In this document: piece after piece, positions 17,156 to 24,458 of the stretch | Layout: each line of letters begins with the position of its first letter | Position numbering within the stretch: position 1 is the stretch's first letter | Assembly (NCBI RefSeq): GCF_002355855.1 | Contig: NZ_AP017655.1 | Span: forward strand, 2,476,001-2,540,000 | From: Sphingobium cloacae | GTDB lineage: Bacteria > Pseudomonadota > Alphaproteobacteria > Sphingomonadales > Sphingomonadaceae | Direction: 5' to 3' | DNA: 64,000 bases | Program-made: the position numbers and the translations under genes | Notes under the pieces: generated by a model | Databases searched by the model: none | Told to the model about the DNA's origin: nothing | Seen by the model: the letters and a program-made list of their open reading frames with translations, nothing else

Positions 17156-17281
17156 CGGGGACAAGACCGATGACTCGGACGGGAAAGCATGGCCCGGCGG
17201 AGTCAAGCTGTTGGCAAAAGCGGGCATAGCGCATAAACCCCGCTGCCAACCGCCCATCTATCTCCATCATCCTTCAGACTC

Positions 17282-17299
17282 TTATTATAAGAAGAATAT
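17282..17299. other. AT-rich tract, possible unwinding element
   Basis: An 18-bp stretch with only three G/C bases right before the hemE start, in a genome segment near 65 percent GC. It could serve duplex unwinding at the origin or be part of the hemE promoter. Confidence 0.4.
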
Positions 17300-18361
17300 A
17301 TGTCCGGTTCCGATGTCGTGCCCAAGCCCTTGCTGGCTGTCCTCCAAGGCGAGCGGCGGGCAGTGCCGCCCATGTGGCTCATGCGCCAGGCAGGCCGTTA
17401 CCTGCCCGAATATCGCGAACTGCGCGCGCGAAAGGGCGGATTCCTCGAACTGGTCTATGACAGCGCGGCGGCGGCGGAAGTCACCCTTCAGCCGCTGCGC
17501 CGTTTCGGTTTCGACGGGGCGATCCTGTTTTCCGACATATTGATCGTGCCCTATGCCATGGGGCAGGACCTCTGGTTCGAGGCGGGCGAGGGACCACGCC
17601 TTGCCCCGATCCTCGGCGAGACGGCGCTGTCGGCGCTGAAACCCGACTGGAGCCGGTTCGACGCGGTCTATGAAACGGTGCGGCAGGTGAAGGCCGCGCT
17701 CGACCCCGATGTCACCTTCCTGGGCTTCGCGGGCAGTCCCTGGACCATCGCGACCTATATGGTGGCGGGGCAGGGCAGCAGGGATCAGGGCGCGGCCCGC
17801 CGCCTCGCCTATGGCGATCCCGCGCGGTTCGGCGCGATCATCGACGCCATCGTGGAGGCGACGGTCGTCTATCTGGACGGGCAGGTCCGCGCCGGGGTGG
17901 AAGCGGTGCAGCTTTTCGACAGCTGGGCGGGCAGCCTCGCCCCGCTTCAGTTCGAACGGTGGGTGATCGAGCCCAATGCGCGGATCGTGGAGAAGTTGAA
18001 GGCGCTGCACCCGACCATTCCGGTGATCGGATTCCCCAAGGGCGCGGGCGCGAAGCTGGCCGATTATGCGCGCGGCACGGGCGTCGATGCGGTCGGCGTC
18101 GATGAAACCGTCGATCCGCACTGGGCCGACCGCGCCCTGCCGGAAGGGTTGCCCGTGCAGGGCAATCTCGACCCGCTCGCCCTCATCGCCGGCGGCGAGG
18201 CGGTGGAGCGGGCCGTGGACAATATCCGCGCCGCCTTCGCGAACCGTCCCCATATCATGAATCTGGGCCATGGCATTTTGCCCGATACCCCCATTGATCA
18301 TGTCGAAGCATTGCTTAGCTATGTGCGAGCGAATGGTTCGCAGCGGAGGGAGACTGCCTGA
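17300..18361 (+). CDS. hemE: Uroporphyrinogen decarboxylase
   Basis: Converts uroporphyrinogen III to coproporphyrinogen III in heme synthesis; 353 residues, the usual length. The signature MRQAGRYLPEY is at about 28-38, with 'GFAGSPWTIATYM' near 140 and 'INLGHGILPDTP'-like 'MNLGHGILPDTP' near the end. The stop shares one base with the hemJ start (TGATG). Position beside the putative origin matches Caulobacter. Confidence 0.96.
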   Translation: MSGSDVVPKPLLAVLQGERRAVPPMWLMRQAGRYLPEYRELRARKGGFLELVYDSAAAAEVTLQPLRRFGFDGAILFSDILIVPYAMGQDLWFEAGEGPRLAPILGETALSALKPDWSRFDAVYETVRQVKAALDPDVTFLGFAGSPWTIATYMVAGQGSRDQGAARRLAYGDPARFGAIIDAIVEATVVYLDGQVRAGVEAVQLFDSWAGSLAPLQFERWVIEPNARIVEKLKALHPTIPVIGFPKGAGAKLADYARGTGVDAVGVDETVDPHWADRALPEGLPVQGNLDPLALIAGGEAVERAVDNIRAAFANRPHIMNLGHGILPDTPIDHVEALLSYVRANGSQRRETA

Positions 18362-18801
18362 TGGCCTATCTTGGCGCCGCCTATCTATGGGTGAAGGCCG
18401 CCCATCTCATCTTCGTCATCTTCCTGATGGCGGGGCTGTTCATGATGCCGCGCTTCTTCATCTATCACCAGCAATGCGCGCCGGGGTCGGAGGAAGACGC
18501 CCAATGGATCGAACGGGAACGGCGGCTGCTCAGGATCATCCTCAATCCCTCGCTGATCCTCGTCTGGATCTTCGGCCTGATGCTGATGGTGGAGATCGGC
18601 GCCTGGCATTTCGGCTGGTTCCACCTGAAGCTGCTCTTCGTGCTGGGCCTGTCGGGCTATCATGGCTGGCTTGCCAATTACTGGAAGAAGCTGGCGCGGG
18701 GGTTGCGGCCGATGACCGACAAACAGCTTCGCCTGCTCAACGAAATCCCCGGCATAGCCGCCGCGGTGATCGTGATCGCGGTGATCGTGAAGCCCTTTTA
18801 G
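18361..18801 (+). CDS. hemJ: Protoporphyrinogen oxidase HemJ
   Basis: Membrane protoporphyrinogen IX oxidase of the HemJ (UPF0093) type, 146 residues with four hydrophobic segments. The conserved histidine in 'VKAAHLIFVIFLMAGLFMMPR' (short: KAAHLIFVIFLM) and Lys/Arg in 'LKLLFVLGLSGYHG' and 'RLLNEIP' are present. Coupled to hemE by a one-base overlap, which makes a two-step heme operon. Confidence 0.93.
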   Translation: MAYLGAAYLWVKAAHLIFVIFLMAGLFMMPRFFIYHQQCAPGSEEDAQWIERERRLLRIILNPSLILVWIFGLMLMVEIGAWHFGWFHLKLLFVLGLSGYHGWLANYWKKLARGLRPMTDKQLRLLNEIPGIAAAVIVIAVIVKPF

Positions 18802-18815
18802 AGGTTCACGATCAC
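18781..18815. terminator. Inverted repeat spanning the hemJ stop
   Basis: GTGATCGTGAA (18781-18791) and TTCACGATCAC (18805-18815) are perfect 11-bp arms with the stop codon in the loop. No T-run follows on either side, so it may protect the 3' end or end transcription with Rho rather than act alone. Confidence 0.4.
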
Positions 18816-18834
18816 CACAAGATTCCGTCGCGAT

Positions 18835-18912
18835 TCAGTGGAAGAAAAGCCAGAGCAGCAGGATGATGGGAATCGGCACCCCGATAAGCCAAAGAAGAAT
18901 GCCTTTACCCAT
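18835..18912 (-). CDS. Tiny membrane protein, 25 aa
   Basis: A 25-residue peptide starting MGKGILLWLIGVP and continuing with an almost purely hydrophobic Ile/Leu/Trp/Phe stretch to the end, so a single membrane span. An ideal ribosome site AAAGGAG lies 8 nt before the ATG. Too short for routine gene calling. Similar very short hydrophobic peptides are known from sphingomonads as hypothetical membrane proteins; no function is known to me. It is convergent with hemJ and follows panC at a distance. Confidence 0.7.
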   Translation of the reverse strand: MGKGILLWLIGVPIPIILLLWLFFH

Positions 18913-19004
18913 GTCGCGCTCCTTTATCGTTACGGCCTGAATAACGGCCGTCGAGCGCCATCAGTTCCCGTTCGACAGGCGGGATTTGGGGGATATGATC
19001 CAGA

Positions 19005-19865
19005 TCAAGCGCGCGGATCCTGCTCCGGATCGACCGCGATATTGTCGATCAGGCGCGTCCGGCCCATTTTCGCCGCCCCCAGCAGCCGGGCGGGCCGGTC
19101 CAGCACCGTCATCGGCTCCAGCGTCACCGCATCGCATAGCGTCACATAGTCGATCGGATCGAATCCATGGCTCGCCAACATGGCGATCGCCTTGGCCAGC
19201 GCCGATTCCACGGTCGCGCCCTTCTCCATCTGCCGTTTCGCCTCTCCCAATGCGCGGGGAAGGGCCAGCGCCTGCTTGCGCTCTTCCTCGGTCAGATAGG
19301 CGTTGCGGGAGGAAAGGGCGAGCCCGTCCTCCGCCCGTTGGGTCGGCAGGCCGACAATCTCGATCGGCATGTCCAGATCGGCCACCATCTGCCGGATGAC
19401 GGCAAGCTGCTGATAGTCCTTTTCCCCGAACAGCGCGACATCGGGGCGGACCTGGTTGAAGAGCTTGGCGACGACCGTCGCCACGCCGTCGAAATGGCCG
19501 GGGCGGGCCGCGCCGTCCAGCCCCCCGGTCACGCCGGTGAGCGCGACATTGGTCGAAAAGCCCGCCGGATACATGACATCGACGCCGGGCGCCCAGAGAA
19601 TGTCCACGTCCGCTTCCTGCAACAGATGGGCGTCGCTCGCTTCCCGGCGGGGATAGGCGTCCAGATCCTCGTTGGGGCCGAACTGCCTGGGATTGACGAA
19701 GATCGACACGACGACATGCTTCGCCAGCCGCCGGGCTTCCTCCACCAGCGCCATGTGCCCGTCATGCAGCGCGCCCATGGTCGGCACCAGCGCCAGGGGT
19801 TTTCCATCGCTCCGCAGCGCGTTTATCGCAGCGCGAAGGGCGGGGAGGTCACGCAGGGTTTGCAC
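19005..19865 (-). CDS. panC: Pantoate--beta-alanine ligase
   Basis: Makes pantothenate from pantoate and beta-alanine, 286 residues. ATP-binding 'PTMGALHDGH' at about 28-37, 'VFVNPRQFGPNEDLDAYPR'-like 'IFVNPRQFGPNEDL', 'FGEKDYQQLAVI' and the 'LSSRNAYL' loop that corresponds to KMSKS. Single gene, divergent from mipZ; coaE at 14 kb is in the same pathway but not linked. Confidence 0.95.
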   Translation of the reverse strand: MQTLRDLPALRAAINALRSDGKPLALVPTMGALHDGHMALVEEARRLAKHVVVSIFVNPRQFGPNEDLDAYPRREASDAHLLQEADVDILWAPGVDVMYPAGFSTNVALTGVTGGLDGAARPGHFDGVATVVAKLFNQVRPDVALFGEKDYQQLAVIRQMVADLDMPIEIVGLPTQRAEDGLALSSRNAYLTEEERKQALALPRALGEAKRQMEKGATVESALAKAIAMLASHGFDPIDYVTLCDAVTLEPMTVLDRPARLLGAAKMGRTRLIDNIAVDPEQDPRA

Positions 19866-19974
19866 GGGAAGGAAGGCTCCGATAAGGGCAGGGTTCAGGG
19901 CAGATCATGCTAAGGCATGGCCGCGCACGACGGTCAAGAATCAAAGCGACAATCAACGGGGTTATCAAGGTCCG

Positions 19975-20781
19975 ATGGCGAACGCCCAAACGCATCTCAT
20001 CGTCTTCGCCAATGAAAAGGGCGGGACCGGCAAGTCGACCACGGCGGTCCACACCGCCATCGCGCTGGCCGCGCTGGGCCACAGGGTCGGCATCATCGAC
20101 CTCGACCCGCGCCAGCGCACCGTCACGCGCTATATGGAGAATCGCGGCGAAACCGCCCGGAGGCGCGGGATCGACCTGCCGACGCCCGACTATGCGGTGC
20201 TGAAGGGCGACAGCATCGAGGCGCTGGAGGAGGAATCCGCCGCCGTCGCGCAGGGCAAGGATTTCCTGATCGTCGACACGCCCGGCCGCGACGATGCTTT
20301 TGCCCGGCACATGGCGGCGCGGGCCAACACGCTGGTCACGCCGATGAACGACAGCTTCGTCGATTTCGACCTGATCGGACAGGTGGACGCGGAAACCTTC
20401 AAGGTCCGCCGCCTGTCCTTCTATTCCGAACTGATCTTCGAGGCGCGCAAGTCCCGCGCCAAGGCGGACGGCGTGTCGATCGACTGGGTGGTGCTGCGCA
20501 ACCGCGTCCAGCATCATGACGCCCGCAACAAGAAGCGGGTGGGCGACGCGCTGATGGAATTGTCCCGCCGCGTCGGATTCCGCGTGATACCGGGATTGTC
20601 GGAACGCGTGATTTTCCGCGAACTCTTCCCTTCCGGGCTTACGCTGCTCGACAAGGGACATCTGGGTGAACTGGGCGTCAGCCATATCGCGGCGCGTCAG
20701 GAATTGCGGGAGATGGTGTCGGGCCTTGCCCTTCCAGAACGGGCGGACGCCTTGTCGGTGGATCTGATCGGCGCGGCCTGA
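19975..20781 (+). CDS. mipZ: Division plane positioning ATPase MipZ
   Basis: ParA/MinD-superfamily ATPase of 268 residues that forms a polar gradient from ParB/parS and blocks FtsZ assembly in alphaproteobacteria. Deviant Walker A KGGTGKST at about 15-22, switch I 'DLDPRQRTVTRYMENR' and switch II 'DTPGRDD' are typical of MipZ rather than ParA or MinD. Its long internal region ('GLALPERADALSVD' end) is normal for the family. Stop and next start share a base (TGATG). Located 2.7 kb from the putative origin; parAB are not in the window. Confidence 0.9.
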   Translation: MANAQTHLIVFANEKGGTGKSTTAVHTAIALAALGHRVGIIDLDPRQRTVTRYMENRGETARRRGIDLPTPDYAVLKGDSIEALEEESAAVAQGKDFLIVDTPGRDDAFARHMAARANTLVTPMNDSFVDFDLIGQVDAETFKVRRLSFYSELIFEARKSRAKADGVSIDWVVLRNRVQHHDARNKKRVGDALMELSRRVGFRVIPGLSERVIFRELFPSGLTLLDKGHLGELGVSHIAARQELREMVSGLALPERADALSVDLIGAA

Positions 20782-21224
20782 TGGGCTGGCTGGCGATGGC
20801 GTTGATCGCCCTTGCGGGCTGGCTCATCTGGACCGGACGGTTGCAGCGGATGACGGTGAAGGACGGCATGGCCCTGGGTGCGGCGCTGGTCGGCGCGGTG
20901 ATGGCCGCCAAGGGCAAGCCGGTCGCGGCCCTGCCCATGCTGGTGGGATCGGCGCTGTATTTCCTGGCCCGCAGCAGGAAGGGAAAAGCATGGAGAAAAG
21001 CGGCTACCCTTCCCGCCACCGATGAACAACTGGCCCGCGCCAGGGCCTTGCTGGGACTGCCGCCCGAAGCGGACGCGCGGGCGGTCAAGGCGGCGCACCG
21101 GCGCTTGATCGCATCGGTCCATCCGGATCGCGGGGGCACGGAAGCTCTGGCGGCGGAGATCAACGCGGCCCGCGACCTGTTGCTGCGGCATCTGAAGGGC
21201 GGGGACGATCCGGATCGGGCTTGA
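20781..21224 (+). CDS. Membrane-anchored J-domain protein
   Basis: A 147-residue protein with one or two N-terminal membrane segments (about 3-20 and 30-62) and a C-terminal J domain (about 85-140). The HPD motif is at 114-116 in 'RRLIASVHPDRGG'. The layout is like Tim14/Pam18-type and DjlA-like co-chaperones, which stimulate a DnaK-type partner at the inner membrane. One-base overlap with mipZ and 31 bp before pgm. Role in this operon is unknown. Confidence 0.88.
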   Translation: MGWLAMALIALAGWLIWTGRLQRMTVKDGMALGAALVGAVMAAKGKPVAALPMLVGSALYFLARSRKGKAWRKAATLPATDEQLARARALLGLPPEADARAVKAAHRRLIASVHPDRGGTEALAAEINAARDLLLRHLKGGDDPDRA

Positions 21225-21255
21225 CCGGAGCGGGTCGGGTAGGGAGGACATCGCC

Positions 21256-22635
21256 ATGGCCCATCGCTTTCATCCCAGCCTGTTGCGCGAATATGACATG
21301 CGTGGGGTCGTCGGCGAGACTCTGGGCGGGGCGGATGCCTATGCGGTGGGCCGGACCTTCGGCACGCTGGCGGCGCGCGCGGGCGGATCAGCGGTGGCGG
21401 TCGGGCGCGACGGGCGGCTGAGTTCCCCGATGCTCGAACGGGCGCTGGTGCGGGGTCTCACGGACAGCGGCGTCGATGTGCTCCGCATCGGCCTTGGTGC
21501 CACCCCGATGCTCTATTTCGCCGAAGCGGAGCGGGATGTGATAGGCGGCATCCAGATAACCGGCAGCCATAATCCCCGCGATCACAATGGCTTCAAGCTG
21601 GTATTTCAGCACCGCCCCTTTTTCGGCGAGGCTATTCAGCAACTGGGCGCGATGGCGGCGGCGGGGGACTGGAGCGAAGGCGCTGGAGAAGCCGAGACGA
21701 TCGATCTCCTGGACGCCTATGTGGCGCGGCTGATGCAGGGGTTCGACGGCGCGGCCTTCCGCATCGGCTGGGATGCCGGCAACGGTGCGGCCGGTCCGGC
21801 GGTGGAGAAGCTCACGCAGCTCCTGCCCGGTGAGCATCATCTGCTCTTCACCGATGTAGACGGTCATTTTCCCCATCATCATCCCGATCCCAGCGAGGAA
21901 CGGAATCTCGCCGATCTCAAGGCGCTTGTCCTTGGCAACAAGCTCGATTTCGGAATGGCTTTCGACGGCGATGGCGATCGGATCGGCGTGGTCGACGGAA
22001 AAGGGCGGACGATCGCGGGCGACCAGCTGCTGTCCATCTTTGCCGAGGATGTGCTGAAGGACCGGCCCGGCGCCACCGTCATCGCCGATGTGAAGGCCAG
22101 CCAGGCGCTGTTCGACCGGATAGAGGCGCTGGGCGGCCGGCCGCTGATGTGGAAGACGGGACACAGCCTCATCAAGTCCAAAATGAAGCAGACGGGCGCC
22201 CCCTTGGCCGGGGAAATGACGGGTCATGTCTTCTTCGCGGACGATTATCACGGGTTCGACGATGGCCTTTATGCCGCTATCCGCTTGATTCGCGCCGTCA
22301 CCCGGCTGGGCGGGAGCGTGACGGCGCTGCGCGACGCCATGCCGGCGATGGAGAACACACCGGAACTGCGGTTCCCGGTGGCGGAGAGCCGGAAATTCGC
22401 GGTGGTCGACGAAGTGCTTGGCCGCCTGCGCGCGGCGGGAGCGGATCTGGACGACACGGACGGCGCGCGGGTCCGGACGCAGGACGGCTGGTGGCTGCTG
22501 CGCGCGTCGAACACGCAGGAGGCGCTGGTGGCGCGCGTCGAGGCGAAGGATGCCGCGGCGCTGGCGCGGCTGATCGCCGAACTGGATTCGCAACTGGCCG
22601 AATCCGGGGTGATTCGCGCCGCGTGGGAGGAATGA
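21256..22635 (+). CDS. Phosphomannomutase/phosphoglucomutase
   Basis: Alpha-D-phosphohexomutase of 459 residues. Phosphoserine loop 'TGSHNPRDHNGFK' (Ser104), metal loop 'DGDGDRIG' at about 237-244, sugar-binding 'GEMTGHVFF' near 318 and phosphate-binding 'RASNTQEA' near the C-terminus. In Sphingomonas the equivalent enzyme (PgmG) supplies sugar nucleotides for exopolysaccharide; PMM/PGM specificity cannot be told apart here. Followed by a 454-bp intergenic region with a probable small RNA. Confidence 0.92.
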   Translation: MAHRFHPSLLREYDMRGVVGETLGGADAYAVGRTFGTLAARAGGSAVAVGRDGRLSSPMLERALVRGLTDSGVDVLRIGLGATPMLYFAEAERDVIGGIQITGSHNPRDHNGFKLVFQHRPFFGEAIQQLGAMAAAGDWSEGAGEAETIDLLDAYVARLMQGFDGAAFRIGWDAGNGAAGPAVEKLTQLLPGEHHLLFTDVDGHFPHHHPDPSEERNLADLKALVLGNKLDFGMAFDGDGDRIGVVDGKGRTIAGDQLLSIFAEDVLKDRPGATVIADVKASQALFDRIEALGGRPLMWKTGHSLIKSKMKQTGAPLAGEMTGHVFFADDYHGFDDGLYAAIRLIRAVTRLGGSVTALRDAMPAMENTPELRFPVAESRKFAVVDEVLGRLRAAGADLDDTDGARVRTQDGWWLLRASNTQEALVARVEAKDAAALARLIAELDSQLAESGVIRAAWEE

Positions 22636-22721
22636 AGAGGCTTTCTGACAGGAATCCACTGGAAATTGGCCGTTTGGGAACAATGGATTTCCGTTACGGA
22701 AATCAGAGGATTTTCTTACAG

Positions 22722-22851
22722 TTGCATGAAACGCAATCGAGTCCCCTTTGTTCGCAATTGCGAAGAGGCCTGCTGCGCCGCAAAAGGAACGGGCCTTTCA
22801 GGCATCCTCTCCTAAAAACTTCAAAGCCGTCCTTCGGGGCGGCTTTTTTTT
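22722..22851 (+). ncRNA. Candidate small RNA, copy A of a two-copy family
   Basis: About 130 bp, homologous over its length to 29174-29305. In order: TTGC-N7-GCAA arms (22722-22736), a perfect palindrome TTCGCAATTGCGAA (22751-22764), a small hairpin GCCTTTCAGGC (22793-22803), the single-stranded-looking CU-rich segment ATCCTCTCCTAAAA (22804-22817) and an intrinsic terminator with GCCGTCC-TTCG-GGGCGGC and eight T (22826-22851). The CCUCUCCU segment is complementary to Shine-Dalgarno sequences, as in several alphaproteobacterial trans-acting sRNAs. The 5' end is not established and no clear promoter is seen. Confidence 0.65.
22826..22851 (+). terminator. Intrinsic terminator of candidate sRNA A
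   Basis: Seven-pair stem GCCGTCC/GGGCGGC with a stable TTCG tetraloop and eight T. It would also end pgm read-through. Confidence 0.85.
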
Positions 22852-22993
22852 GCTTTCAGCGCCATGGCGGGAAAAGGCGCCTCGCCGTAACGTCCTCTCC
22901 TTGCTACCCCTTTCGCGGCCGCCCCCATCGGGGGCAGAATGCGCCGTTCGGCACTGGAAATTAACCATAATACTGCTATTCGCGCGCTTCGGA

Positions 22994-23061
22994 GGCTCCC
23001 TCCTTCAAGGCTTTTTCGGGCCTGAGAAGGGAGCCGGCCTGTTTCACGGAGCGTTTCCGTG
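22994..23061 (+). promoter_or_regulatory. Structured leader upstream of fadL-type gene
   Basis: Two hairpins lie just before the porin gene: arms GGCTCCCT (22994-23001) and AGGGAGCC (23028-23035), with an inner AGGC/GCCT stem around a TTTTTCGG loop, and CACGGA-GCGTT-TCCGTG (23045-23061). The second ends 28 bp before the ATG at 23090. They could be a terminator-like attenuator or a stabilising 5' UTR; no known riboswitch class is recognised. Confidence 0.4.
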
Positions 23062-23089
23062 ACGAGAGGATGCCCTGGAAGGATCGATC

Positions 23090-24391
23090 ATGTCCCGTAC
23101 CTATTCCGTCCTGACCGCCATGCTGTTGTCCGGCGCGCTGGCCCTGCCGGTTCCGGCGCTGGCGGGCGGCTTCTATCTTCAGGAGCAGTCGCCCAAGGAA
23201 ACCGGGCGCGCGCTGTCCGGCGGCGCGGCGGCGGCGGACGATCCGTCGACCCTTTATTTCAACCCCGCCGCGATGACGAACCTGCCCGGCATCCAGACGT
23301 CGGTGGGCGGCATCGCGCTGATGGCGTCGGCCAGGCAGGCCAATCGCGGGTCGTCCCGCTCCGTCCCGGGCCTGCCGGTTTCCGTGCCGGTGACGGGAAC
23401 AGCGGGCGGCAATCCGTTCGACAGCGTCATCCCCATCCCCAGCTTCTACGCCACGGGGCAGGTGAACGATCGGCTATGGCTGGGCATCGGCGTCAATGCG
23501 CCCTTTGGCCTGAAGCTGGAATATGAGGACGGTTTCTTCGGCCGCTACGACTCTCTCTATACCGACCTCAAAACCTATAATATCCAGCCGTCCTTCGCCT
23601 ATAAGCTGAACGACAATTTCTCGATCGGCGGCGGCGTCGACGTGCAATATGTGAAGGTCACGCTGACCAACGCCCTGCCGCAGCTTTCGCCGTTGCTCGC
23701 CGATGGCGAGGCGCGAGTGAAGGGCGACGACTGGTCGGTCGGCTGGAATGCGGGCCTCTTCTACACCAATGGCGACACCAATGTCGGCATCCACTACCGG
23801 TCGGGCATGCAGCATCATCTGAAGGGTACCCAGACCATCAGTGGATTGCAGGGCCTGCTCGCCGGGTCCAATTCCGAACTGTCCGCCAGCGCGCCGCTCG
23901 ACCTGCCCGATATCGTCACGGTCAGCATGATGCACAGGCTGACGCCCCGGCTGCGCGCCATGGTGACGGCGCGCTGGTATAACTGGTCGGTGTTCAAGGG
24001 CATCGCGATCACCTCGGCCGCGGGGACCAATGTCAAGGAACTGCACTACAAGGACAGCTACAGCGTCGGCGTGGGCGGGGAATATGATGTCAATCCGGCG
24101 TTGACGCTGCGCGCGGGCACGATGTTCGACCGCACCCCCACCAATCCGCAATATCTGACCACCCGCGTGCCGGACGGCGACCGCGTGTGGCTGACCGGGG
24201 GGGCGACATGGAACATCTCGCCCGCCTTCGCGCTGAACCTCAGCTACGCGCACACCTTCGTCGAAAAGGCGAACATCATCCGCCCCGATCATTTCTACGA
24301 AGGAACCCCCGCCGCCATCACCGCGACCACCCTGTCGCAGACCAGCGGCAATGCGGATCAGGTCGCCGCATCCTTCACCGCGCGATTCTGA
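23090..24391 (+). CDS. OmpP1/FadL/TodX family outer membrane transporter
   Basis: Outer-membrane beta-barrel for hydrophobic compounds such as long-chain fatty acids or aromatics, 433 residues. Signal peptide about 1-25 (cleavage after 'ALAG' or just before), then the plug region with 'QEQSPKETGRALSGGAAAADDPSTLYFNPAAMT' in family form (short: STLYFNPAAMT), and a C-terminal strand ending in Phe ('AASFTARF'), the Bam signal. Alternating barrel strands fill the rest. Substrate unknown. Strong-looking structured leader upstream. Confidence 0.92.
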   Translation: MSRTYSVLTAMLLSGALALPVPALAGGFYLQEQSPKETGRALSGGAAAADDPSTLYFNPAAMTNLPGIQTSVGGIALMASARQANRGSSRSVPGLPVSVPVTGTAGGNPFDSVIPIPSFYATGQVNDRLWLGIGVNAPFGLKLEYEDGFFGRYDSLYTDLKTYNIQPSFAYKLNDNFSIGGGVDVQYVKVTLTNALPQLSPLLADGEARVKGDDWSVGWNAGLFYTNGDTNVGIHYRSGMQHHLKGTQTISGLQGLLAGSNSELSASAPLDLPDIVTVSMMHRLTPRLRAMVTARWYNWSVFKGIAITSAAGTNVKELHYKDSYSVGVGGEYDVNPALTLRAGTMFDRTPTNPQYLTTRVPDGDRVWLTGGATWNISPAFALNLSYAHTFVEKANIIRPDHFYEGTPAAITATTLSQTSGNADQVAASFTARF

Positions 24392-24426
24392 CGCGGCGCT
24401 TCTAACCGAAGCGATAAAGCATTATA

Positions 24427-24452
24427 GGAGGCTCCCATAATACGGAGCCTCC
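24427..24452 (+). promoter_or_regulatory. Perfect inverted repeat masking the ispG ribosome site
   Basis: GGAGGCTCC and GGAGCCTCC (9-bp arms) around the loop CATAATAC. The only Shine-Dalgarno-like GGAG for ispG is in the 3' arm, 11 nt before the ATG at 24459, so the hairpin could hide it in the mRNA. Alternatively it is a DNA operator or the end of the fadL-type transcript. Confidence 0.45.
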
Positions 24453-24458
24453 CTTTCC

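Larger units (their letters stand above)
17014..17299. other. Putative chromosomal origin of replication (oriC/Cori-like)
   Basis: A 286-bp intergenic region between divergent ppsR and hemE. It holds two perfect 9-mer DnaA boxes (17035-17043 and 17104-17112), two one-mismatch boxes facing each other (17135-17143 and 17147-17155), a weaker one at 17024-17032, four GANTC sites (17099, 17172, 17200, 17277) and an AT-rich tract at 17277-17301. In Caulobacter the origin lies beside hemE with maf, aroE, coaE and dnaQ in the same order, which is what is seen here. All genes to the left for 7 kb point left and those to the right mostly point right, as expected for forks leaving this site. I see no TTAA-N7-TTAA CtrA sites inside. 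Confidence 0.8.

Noticed and set aside
22722..22764. The TTGC/GCAA and TTCGCA/TGCGAA repeats as a sigma-70 promoter for the sRNA
   Set aside because: Spacing between possible -35 and -10 hexamers does not work in either copy, so no promoter is called.
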